This document shows, one piece after another, positions 6,002 to 12,377 of a stretch of DNA of 12,377 nt. The notes below the pieces were generated by a model. The model saw only the letters and a list, made by a program, of their open reading frames with translations, had not been told where the DNA came from and did not search any database. The DNA comes from an uncultured Erysipelotrichaceae bacterium (GTDB lineage Bacteria; Bacillota_I; Bacilli_A; Erysipelotrichales; Erysipelotrichaceae). The stretch is taken from contig CAKUWO010000032.1 in assembly GCA_934699415.1 (NCBI GenBank), forward strand, positions 1 to 12,377, written 5' to 3'. The position numbers were made by a program, and so were the translations under genes. The number at the start of each line of letters is the position of its first letter. The first letter of the stretch is position 1.

Positions 6002-7975
6002 TTATTCAGCCTTTAATTCATACAACATATCTCTTAATTGCATAGCTCTTTCAAAGTCTAATTGACGTGCTGCTTCTTTCATTTCCTTTTCAAGTGATGC
6101 AATAAGTTTTTCTTGATTCTTCTTACCTTTACCTTTCTTCTTGAGGTAGGCAAGCGTTTCTTCTTTGGTTTCTTTACCATGTACTGGATCTTGAATTTCT
6201 TTATAGACGGTCTTAGGCACAATACCATGTTCCTTATTGTATTTAATTTGGATTTCACGGCGTCTATTTGTTTCATCAATCGCCTTCTTCATCGAATCAG
6301 TCATCTTATCACCATACATAATGACCCTTCCATGTTCATTTCTAGCTGCACGACCAATTGTCTGAATAAGAGATCTCTCTCCTCTTAAGAACCCTTCTTT
6401 ATCAGCATCTAAGATAGCAATTAAAGATACTTCAGGAATATCTAATCCTTCTCTTAATAAGTTAATACCAACAAGAACATCATAATTACCTCTTCTTAAA
6501 TCAGTAATAATTTCACTTCTTTCTAAAGTCTTGGTTTCATGATGCAAATAAGCCACTTTTAATCCTTGAGTAGTTAAATAAGCGCTTAAATCTTCTGCCA
6601 TCTTAACAGTTAAAGTTGTTATCATGACTCTTTCATTATTAGCTATTGTGTTTTTGATTTCTTCTAATAAATTATCTATTTGTCCAAGAGTTGGTCTTAC
6701 TTCAATTATTGGATCTAATAAACCAGTAGGACGAATAATCTGTTCAATTACTTCATGATTAGTTTTTTCTAATTCATAATCACCTGGAGTGGCACTCATA
6801 TAAATTCTTGGAGCTTTAATAGCTTCAAATTCTTCAAAGCGCATCGGACGATTCTCTAATGCTGAAGGCAAACGAAAACCATATTCTACTAAGGTTTCTT
6901 TACGAGCACGATCCCCATTATACATGCCTCTAATTTGTGGCAATGAAACATGCGATTCATCTACTACAATTAAAAAATCATCACTAAAATAATCAAATAA
7001 ATTATATGGTCTCTCACCAGGTAAGCGATGATCTATATGCATTGAGTAGTTTTCAATACCAGGACATGAGCCAAATTCCCTTAAAGCTTCAAGGTCATAA
7101 CGACATCTTTGTTCCAACCTTTCATATTCTAAAGGCTTATCATGAGCTTTAAAATATTTAAGTCTTTCTTCAAGTTCATTTTCAATTCCTTCACATGCAA
7201 TAAGCATATCATTATGATCTCTAGCATAACCTGTAGCTGGGAATATTGAGTATACTAAATAACCATTAAGAGTTTCTTTGGTGATAGGATCTATTTCGGT
7301 AATTCTTTCAATTTCATCATCAAACATTTCAATGCGAATTAAGAAACGATCACTATGTCCAGGAACTATTTCAATTACCTCCCCTCTTACTTTAAAAGTA
7401 CCTCTTAATTCATCAACATCATTTCTTTGATATTGTCTTGCCACAAGTTTTTTAATTAATTCTTGACGATCTATTTGCATGCCAACCTTAATTGAGAAAA
7501 ACATATCTTTATAGTTCTCTGGATTACTAGATGCATAGATACAAGCAACTGATGCAATAACAATTGTATCTTTTCTTTCTAATAATGAATTATAAGCACT
7601 CATTCTTAACATATCTAATTCATCATTAGTTACGGCATTTTTTTCAATATAAGTATCCGTTTTAGGCATATAAGCTTCTGGTTGATAATAATCAAAATTA
7701 GATACAAAGTATTCCACTCTATTCTCAGGGAATAAAGCTTTAAATTCTGTATATAACTGAGCAGCTAAAGTTTTATTATGTGAAAATACTAATGTTGGTT
7801 TATTAACCTTTTCAATTACATTAGCAATTGTAAAAGTTTTACCAGTACCTGTAGCACCTAATAATACTTGTTCATGTTTACCATTATTTACCCCATCAAC
7901 TAGCTTTTCAATTGCTTTAGGTTGGTCTCCGGTTGGTTTAAATTTTGAATTTAATTTAAAAGCTTTTTCTTCCAT
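6002..7975 (-). CDS. uvrB: UvrABC excinuclease subunit B
   Basis: UvrB is the damage-verifying, helicase-like subunit of bacterial nucleotide excision repair. It is loaded by UvrA and recruits UvrC for incision. The 657 residues match the family's usual length. The N-terminus FKLNSKFKPTGDQPKAIEKL is typical. Walker A GATGTGKT is at 40-47, and the beta-hairpin that probes DNA begins near YYQPEAYMP (96-104). Later come the helicase motifs VVDESHVSLPQIRGMY, YMSATPG and QTIGRAAR, and a C-terminal UVR domain (about 620-655) of the kind that contacts UvrC. All motifs appear intact. The start codon is supported by homology, but no Shine-Dalgarno precedes it and an extended -10 promoter sits almost on the ATG, so the mRNA may be leaderless. 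uvrA, a frequent neighbour, is not downstream; a convergent operon is. Confidence 0.98.
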   Translation of the reverse strand: MEEKAFKLNSKFKPTGDQPKAIEKLVDGVNNGKHEQVLLGATGTGKTFTIANVIEKVNKPTLVFSHNKTLAAQLYTEFKALFPENRVEYFVSNFDYYQPEAYMPKTDTYIEKNAVTNDELDMLRMSAYNSLLERKDTIVIASVACIYASSNPENYKDMFFSIKVGMQIDRQELIKKLVARQYQRNDVDELRGTFKVRGEVIEIVPGHSDRFLIRIEMFDDEIERITEIDPITKETLNGYLVYSIFPATGYARDHNDMLIACEGIENELEERLKYFKAHDKPLEYERLEQRCRYDLEALREFGSCPGIENYSMHIDHRLPGERPYNLFDYFSDDFLIVVDESHVSLPQIRGMYNGDRARKETLVEYGFRLPSALENRPMRFEEFEAIKAPRIYMSATPGDYELEKTNHEVIEQIIRPTGLLDPIIEVRPTLGQIDNLLEEIKNTIANNERVMITTLTVKMAEDLSAYLTTQGLKVAYLHHETKTLERSEIITDLRRGNYDVLVGINLLREGLDIPEVSLIAILDADKEGFLRGERSLIQTIGRAARNEHGRVIMYGDKMTDSMKKAIDETNRRREIQIKYNKEHGIVPKTVYKEIQDPVHGKETKEETLAYLKKKGKGKKNQEKLIASLEKEMKEAARQLDFERAMQLRDMLYELKAE

Positions 7976-7981
7976 GTACCA

Positions 7982-7990
7982 ATTATAACA
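7982..7990 (-). promoter_or_regulatory. Extended -10 promoter of uvrB, implying a leaderless transcript
   Basis: Read on the minus strand this is TGTTATAAT, a perfect TGnTATAAT extended -10. It ends 6 bases before the uvrB ATG (7975), so transcription would be expected to begin at or within about two bases of the start codon. The sequence 15-18 bases upstream has no convincing TTGACA, which an extended -10 can compensate for. The box follows directly after the T-run of the ctpA terminator. Confidence 0.7.
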
Positions 7991-8013
7991 AAAGAAAAAG
8001 GCTTAACGCCTTT
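7990..8013 (-). terminator. Terminator of the ftsEX-M23-ctpA operon, overlapping the ctpA stop codon
   Basis: On the minus strand AAAGGC (8013-8008) pairs perfectly with GCCTTT (8002-7997) around a 5-base loop, followed by TTCTTTT. The hairpin's 5' arm includes two bases of the ctpA TAA stop (8012-8014). The 6-bp stem is short, so read-through into uvrB is possible. Confidence 0.75.
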
Positions 8014-9523
8014 ATCTTAAGATATCTAATGCTGCTTGTAATTGACTATCTTTCTCTCTATCGCTATTATAAGCCCTTTTAACAGATGAAATGAGTGCTT
8101 GATATGTATCTGTATCTAAAACACCATTGGCCTTTAAATCATGCTCCAATTGATATTTAGTAAGAGATTCTTCAAGAGACTTATCAAAGTATCCATCAAA
8201 ACGCTCTACATCATAATCCAAATAATCTAAAGCTAAAGAAGCAATTATATTATAAGGACTTACAGAGTCATAAGATAGTTTGGTTTCTTGATCCATTTCA
8301 AGAGCTACTTTGTAGAAGATATCATGGAGTTTTACTTCAACATCAGGTTTAATACCTTCACCATTAATCCAATTGCCTTTAGGTGTTAACCATTTATAGG
8401 CAGTAATTTTAATGGCTGAGCCATCTTTTAAAGGATAGGTTGTTTGGACTACGCCTTTACCATAAGTAGTAGTGCCAACGATTGTTACATAATCTAAATG
8501 TTCACTTAATGCAGCTGTTAATACTTCTGATGCACTAGCAGTATTTTCATTGACTAATAAAACAATCTTTTTAAAGTTGGTATAATTCTTTTTACCACTA
8601 GCTTTATAGTTAACACTTTGTCCATTGGCATCAGTTTGGCTCATAATAACATCACCATTTTTTAAGAAGAATGAGGCAATATCTTCAACTGCCGTTTGAT
8701 AACCACCACTATTATCTCTTAAATCAATGACAAGTTTAGAATAATCAATGTAGGAATCAAGATATTTCTGCATTTCATCAGCCGTATGTAAACCAAATGA
8801 GAATAATTGGATATAAGCAACATCATCAATTATTTCACCATAGACTGTAGAATCCACTTGTGCTCTTTTAACTAAGAAATTTATTTCTTCGCCTTCACGA
8901 TTAACCGTAATTTTAACAAGTGTTCCTTCTTCTCCTGTAACCATGGTTCTAACTTCTTCAGTAGTTTTATCTTTGATATCAATATCGTCTACTTTAGTTA
9001 AGATATCGCCAGCTTCAATACCAGCTATTTCGGCTGGAGAATCTTTTAATACTCTTTTAACTTGGAAGATATTACCTTCGTTACTATAAGTAACGCCAAT
9101 TCCGACAAAGTTCATATTAATACCATCTTGGAAGCTACTTAGTTCACTAGCACTCATGTATGCCGTATATGGATCTTCTTCAAATGAAGTCATACCATAA
9201 TATGCTTTATCAGAGAGGATAGTATCTAAATCATCATAATCATTACGATAAAGCCAGATATTTTCCATATATTCTTGAAGCAATGTTGTTTTTTCATTAA
9301 CACTATTTGTATCTTTTAAAATGCCAATGATTTCAATATTCTTAAAGAATGAATAAGCTAAGAAGAAACCAAAAATAACACTGACAATTACTAATGATAT
9401 CGTTTTAAAAATACTTTGACGGCGCTTTTTATTTAGTTCTTCTCTTTCTTTTCTTTCAGATGATAATTCTTGTTTTTGCAATTTATATCTTACCGTTTTA
9501 CTTTCTTCTTTATTTTCGTCCAT
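8012..9523 (-). CDS. Membrane-anchored S41 C-terminal processing peptidase (CtpA/CtpB-like) with PDZ and peptidoglycan-binding domains
   Basis: Enzymes of this family cleave extracytoplasmic proteins near their C-termini with a Ser-Lys dyad. The 503-residue protein has a charged cytoplasmic tail (1-36), one membrane span (about 38-60), a PDZ domain (about 135-220, with VGIGVTYSNEGNIFQV and DSPAEIAGIEAGDIL) and the S41 core. The core carries LVIDLRDNSGGY (264-275), NTASASE (327-333, catalytic Ser at 330 or 332) and YGKG with Lys356. The C-terminal segment (about 435-480), with FDKSLEESLTKYQLEHDL and GVLDTDTYQAL, is a PG_binding_1-type domain. The start has GGAG 8 bases upstream (9532-9535). 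Its gene begins 3 bases after the M23 stop, so the two are probably co-translated. It most likely processes or degrades wall enzymes or other envelope proteins; whether its neighbour is the substrate is inference. Confidence 0.95.
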   Translation of the reverse strand: MDENKEESKTVRYKLQKQELSSERKEREELNKKRRQSIFKTISLVIVSVIFGFFLAYSFFKNIEIIGILKDTNSVNEKTTLLQEYMENIWLYRNDYDDLDTILSDKAYYGMTSFEEDPYTAYMSASELSSFQDGINMNFVGIGVTYSNEGNIFQVKRVLKDSPAEIAGIEAGDILTKVDDIDIKDKTTEEVRTMVTGEEGTLVKITVNREGEEINFLVKRAQVDSTVYGEIIDDVAYIQLFSFGLHTADEMQKYLDSYIDYSKLVIDLRDNSGGYQTAVEDIASFFLKNGDVIMSQTDANGQSVNYKASGKKNYTNFKKIVLLVNENTASASEVLTAALSEHLDYVTIVGTTTYGKGVVQTTYPLKDGSAIKITAYKWLTPKGNWINGEGIKPDVEVKLHDIFYKVALEMDQETKLSYDSVSPYNIIASLALDYLDYDVERFDGYFDKSLEESLTKYQLEHDLKANGVLDTDTYQALISSVKRAYNSDREKDSQLQAALDILR

Positions 9524-9526
9524 AGC

Positions 9527-10906
9527 TTATGCTCCAAAATAATTTTCCGGTCTTAGACGACATGGTGCACCAACACCATCTTCACAGCGTCTATTTAATG
9601 CTTGAGCTCCCCATCCACAATTAAAGGATAAAGAATAGTTACGATAAAGATAATCATTTTCTAAATCACTCATATCGCCAGGTCCAAGATAATATAATTC
9701 AACATGGCAATGAGGACCGGTAGAGTTACCAGATGAGCCAACTCTTCCAACATAATCGCCCTGTTCAATTGGACCTCTTGCAACTGGGGAACCTTTGAGC
9801 ATATGGAAGAATGATATAGCATAAATTGAGCCATTAGCAGCAACCATCATAATAACTTGATTTCCGCCATATGCTACACCACCACCATTTCCAGCACATG
9901 AATTACCTAAATAACCATCGCCACATCCATCGCTCGATAAAATAACTACACCATTAGCTGGGGCATAGATATTGCTACCTTTGCCAACTGCATAATCGAC
10001 ACCTAGATGAATGCCACCACCAAATGATGCTGGATAATACCACGTACCAGCCGATTTACCAGCACCAGGAACAGGTGAAGCTAAACTTTCGGATGGTGGA
10101 ACTTTTGACATATCAATTGAATCAGCAATATCGGCATAATTCTTTTTTTCTGATTCTAATTGGTTTCGGATTTCATCAAGTTTACGTTGGTTTTCAGCAG
10201 CAATTTCATCATAGAGTTCTTTTTTAGCATAATAAATTGCTTGTTTCTCTTGTAAATCCTTTTTCTTAGTATCTAATTCACTTTTGTCTTTTTCTAATTT
10301 TTCTTCATCAGCTTTTAATTTATTGATGATTTCAATTAAAGATGTGCGATCTGCTTTATCTTTCTGCATGATTGCTTCAACCCCATATGAGCGACGATTG
10401 AGGTCATCAAAATCAACTGATCCTAAAATAAAATCAAGATAAGGATTAAAATGCATTGTGCCTTGAGAGTCACGCATGCGATTTAAAACTCTTTGATTCA
10501 ATTCTTCAACTTTAGCACTATTATCTTCGACTTCCTTAATTAATTCTTCAATTTGACTTTGTAAATCTTTAATTTGAACTGTTAATAAAGAAATATCAGA
10601 TTCATATTTACTAGCTTCAAGAGCAAAGGCATTAGCTTTTTCAAGAGCCGCTTCTAAGTCTTTAGTAATTAAGTCTTTTTGTTTATTTAAATCGCGAATC
10701 GTTTCGTTAGATTCTGATAATTTAGAAATATAATATTTACGGCATTTATCAGATACATTATTGGAACCTGAAGCTGTTTCGTTGGCGCAACGCTCTTCCC
10801 AATATTCAGTATCGGTAAAAGGAGTATCATCATCAGCTTTAATGACATATGGAAAAGAATAAGCAAAGAAGAAGATGGCTAAAAATAAATTTAGTAACTT
10901 TTTCAT
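9527..10906 (-). CDS. Secreted coiled-coil M23 (LytM/EnvC-like) peptidoglycan peptidase, probable FtsEX partner
   Basis: The 459-residue protein has a signal peptide (Met-Lys-Lys, hydrophobic 4-22), then long coiled-coil segments (about 60-145 and 185-265), a linker, and an M23 metallopeptidase domain (about 290-457). The zinc motifs HLGVD (His300, Asp304) and HCH (His399, His401) and the catalytic-loop His368 (FFHM) are all present, so unlike E. coli EnvC it should be enzymatically competent. EnvC- and PcsB-type proteins bind the FtsX extracellular loop through such coiled coils. The ATG overlaps the ftsX stop by 4 bases, and GAGGG (10914-10918) precedes it. It has eight Cys residues (40, 55, 328, 337, 400, 430, 441, 449), which is unusual for an exported low-GC Gram-positive protein and suggests disulfides. 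Domain call is secure; FtsEX control is inferred from location and architecture. Confidence 0.95.
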   Translation of the reverse strand: MKKLLNLFLAIFFFAYSFPYVIKADDDTPFTDTEYWEERCANETASGSNNVSDKCRKYYISKLSESNETIRDLNKQKDLITKDLEAALEKANAFALEASKYESDISLLTVQIKDLQSQIEELIKEVEDNSAKVEELNQRVLNRMRDSQGTMHFNPYLDFILGSVDFDDLNRRSYGVEAIMQKDKADRTSLIEIINKLKADEEKLEKDKSELDTKKKDLQEKQAIYYAKKELYDEIAAENQRKLDEIRNQLESEKKNYADIADSIDMSKVPPSESLASPVPGAGKSAGTWYYPASFGGGIHLGVDYAVGKGSNIYAPANGVVILSSDGCGDGYLGNSCAGNGGGVAYGGNQVIMMVAANGSIYAISFFHMLKGSPVARGPIEQGDYVGRVGSSGNSTGPHCHVELYYLGPGDMSDLENDYLYRNYSLSFNCGWGAQALNRRCEDGVGAPCRLRPENYFGA

Positions 10907-11802
10907 CGTCTTACCCTCAAGAATTTACATACCGAAATATAAGAACCAATTAGGCCTACTAAAATGCCACCAAGGAATAAGCCTAAAGATAAATAAAGAA
11001 CAAATGGCATTGGTGTTTCAAGCACAAAAGCACCAAAAAGATTACCATTGAGATTATTATAAAGATAAATATAACTAATGCTTAAAACTAAGATTGGAAT
11101 TAATGAGCCAAGAGCACCAATTAAAATACCTTCAACTAAGAATGGCGCACGAACATAACTATTTTTAGCACCAACGTTACGCATAATCCAAATTTCATCT
11201 TTACGCGATGATATAGCCACTTTAATTGTATTGTAGACAAGATAGACCGCTAAAAAGATTAACGATAATACAAGAACACCACCAAATAATCTGGTTTTTT
11301 CTAAGACATCAATTAGTTTATAAGTATTAGAGCCACCATCATAAACTTCTGAGATTCCGTAGATATTAGAAACTTTTTTTAAGATTTCATTTAAATTTTT
11401 AGTATCAGCAACATTTAAAATAAATGCGTCATGAAAAGGATTGTCGTTACGATAAGCTTCATAAAATTTACGTAATTCTTCATCTGCTGAATTAATATAA
11501 TAATTAAATTCATCTTCTTTAGAGCTATATGTAACTGATGAAATACCATCAATTTCTTTTAACTCTTTTTCAATTCTTTTGATATTATTGTCATCTTCAG
11601 CATCATAAGCTACAAGAGCAGAAATAGAGATTGAGTTTTCGATTGTTAAAGTCATCTTTTGTAAGTTATATGTTAAAACAACAAAGACACCAATGATAAT
11701 TAAAGTAATCGTTACAGCTGTAGAAGACGAAAAGGAAAGGCCAAAATGTCTTCCGAATCCTTGAAATCCTTCTTTAATATGTCGACAAAAACGGCGAAGC
11801 AT
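10903..11802 (-). CDS. ftsX: Cell division ABC transporter permease-like protein FtsX
   Basis: FtsX is the membrane half of the FtsEX ABC complex, which does not transport solutes but passes ATP-driven conformational change to peptidoglycan hydrolases outside the cell. The 299 residues show four membrane spans (about 27-47, 172-194, 224-247, 267-290), a large extracellular loop between spans 1 and 2 (about 50-170) and a cytoplasmic segment with KDEIWIMRNVGAKNSYVRAPF (201-221), characteristic of the family. The gene starts inside the ftsE stop (TAATG overlap), with AAAGGAGG about 9 bases upstream (11812-11819), and its TGA overlaps the M23 start. Confidence 0.96.
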   Translation of the reverse strand: MLRRFCRHIKEGFQGFGRHFGLSFSSSTAVTITLIIIGVFVVLTYNLQKMTLTIENSISISALVAYDAEDDNNIKRIEKELKEIDGISSVTYSSKEDEFNYYINSADEELRKFYEAYRNDNPFHDAFILNVADTKNLNEILKKVSNIYGISEVYDGGSNTYKLIDVLEKTRLFGGVLVLSLIFLAVYLVYNTIKVAISSRKDEIWIMRNVGAKNSYVRAPFLVEGILIGALGSLIPILVLSISYIYLYNNLNGNLFGAFVLETPMPFVLYLSLGLFLGGILVGLIGSYISVCKFLRVRR

Positions 11803-12377
11803 TAGCGTACTCCTCCTTTGCTTACATCAGCTACAACATGTCCACTATCAATAGCAATGGTTCTTTTTGGGTGATGACGGACAATATTATTATCATGAGT
11901 AACAACTAAAATGGTTGTTTTTTCTTCTTCATTAATCTTTTCAAGTAAAGAAATAATTTCATCTGACTTCTTAGGATCTAAATTACCAGTAGGCTCATCA
12001 GCAATTAAAATTTTTGGACGATTAGCGATAGCACGTGCAATAGCGACACGCTGTTGTTGACCACCTGATAATTCATCAGGATATGAATTGCTCTTTTCTG
12101 CTATATCAACAAGCTTTAAAACTTCACGAACTCTTTTTCTTAAAGTATCTTGTGGGGCATCTACTACTTCCATCGCATAAGCAACATTCTCAAAAACCGT
12201 CTTCTTAGGTAAAAGACGATAATCTTGAAAGACAACACCAATGTTGCGACGATAGATAGGTACTTTAGAATGACGTAATTTCCCTACATTGATATTATTA
12301 ACAATAACATCGCCAGATGATGGAATTTCTTCGCCATCTAATAATTTAATAAGTGTGGATTTACCACTACCTGTAGG
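11802..12377 (-). CDS. ftsE: Cell division ATP-binding protein FtsE, 5' end beyond the window
   Basis: This is the ATPase half of FtsEX. The frame is open to the window edge, so the ATG at 12173 is internal. Translated from 12377, 191 residues are visible against about 228 for the family, so about 35 N-terminal residues are missing. The first visible bases encode the end of Walker A (PTGSGKST, visible residues 1-8). There follow the FtsE-typical RRNIGVVFQDYRLLP Q-loop (43-57), the ABC signature LSGGQQQR (103-110), Walker B ILIADEP (123-129), the D-loop NLD and the H-loop THD (His161). The RRNIGVVFQDYRLLP stretch and the following ftsX gene separate it from other ABC ATPases. The reading frame is uninterrupted as far as it goes. 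Confidence 0.95.
   Translation of the reverse strand, partial: PTGSGKSTLIKLLDGEEIPSSGDVIVNNINVGKLRHSKVPIYRRNIGVVFQDYRLLPKKTVFENVAYAMEVVDAPQDTLRKRVREVLKLVDIAEKSNSYPDELSGGQQQRVAIARAIANRPKILIADEPTGNLDPKKSDEIISLLEKINEEEKTTILVVTHDNNIVRHHPKRTIAIDSGHVVADVSKGGVR

Noticed and set aside
6113..6388. Plus-strand open frame inside uvrB
   Set aside because: Antisense to conserved UvrB C-terminal motifs and rich in Phe and Leu, as expected from AT-rich complement; no support as a gene.
10024..10227. Plus-strand open frame inside the M23 gene
   Set aside because: Antisense shadow of the coiled-coil region; Gln and His rich with no start signal.
9527..10906. Calling this a catalytically dead EnvC-type activator
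   Set aside because: His300, Asp304, His368, His399 and His401 are all present in the expected motifs, so the active site looks complete.
11802..12173. Treating the ATG at 12173 as the start of a truncated FtsE
   Set aside because: The frame continues to the window edge with the Walker A end and the Q-loop upstream, so the gene is simply cut by the window.

Overview
The window is AT-rich bacterial DNA from a low-GC Gram-positive (Bacillota). TGA is used as a stop codon (TrpF-like gene, ftsX) and Trp is encoded by TGG, so the standard bacterial code applies and a Mycoplasma-type code is excluded. The mix of phosphoketolase metabolism, an FtsEX / M23 / S41-peptidase / UvrB block and an IS3-family element fits a gut Firmicute, perhaps an Erysipelotrichia-like or related Bacilli lineage. 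That placement is inference from gene content only.

Layout: (1) Positions 1-363 are the right end of an IS3-family (IS150-like) insertion sequence, with the C-terminal part of its DDE transposase. (2) Positions 364-443 are a short leader holding an orphan terminator-like arm and a weak candidate promoter. (3) Positions 444-5964, plus strand, form a tightly packed four-gene operon: phosphoketolase (xfp), a TrpF-like TIM-barrel protein lacking key TrpF residues, a PfkB/ribokinase-family sugar kinase, and a UshA-like 5'-nucleotidase without a signal peptide. It ends at a strong hairpin terminator (about 5968-5998). (4) Positions 6002-12377, minus strand, read from the right edge: ftsE (5' end cut by the window), ftsX, a secreted coiled-coil M23 peptidase, a membrane-anchored S41 C-terminal processing peptidase, a terminator, then uvrB from its own promoter.

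How the genes work together: the plus-strand operon can be read as a route that turns phosphorylated sugars, possibly from nucleotides, into xylulose-5-P or fructose-6-P, which phosphoketolase splits to acetyl-phosphate plus a triose or tetrose phosphate. The TrpF-like protein and the kinase are the unassigned steps and the best candidates for something undescribed. The minus-strand block is a cell-wall remodelling module: FtsEX is an ABC-type transmembrane switch for a coiled-coil peptidoglycan hydrolase, and the adjoining S41 protease may control or process wall enzymes. ftsE/ftsX and ftsX/M23 overlap, and only 3 bases separate M23 from ctpA. Between ctpA and uvrB, the stop codon, terminator, promoter and start codon are packed into about 40 bases, and uvrB appears to be leaderless.

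There is no intergenic stretch over 300 bases. I saw no tRNA, rRNA, CRISPR array or prophage genes.
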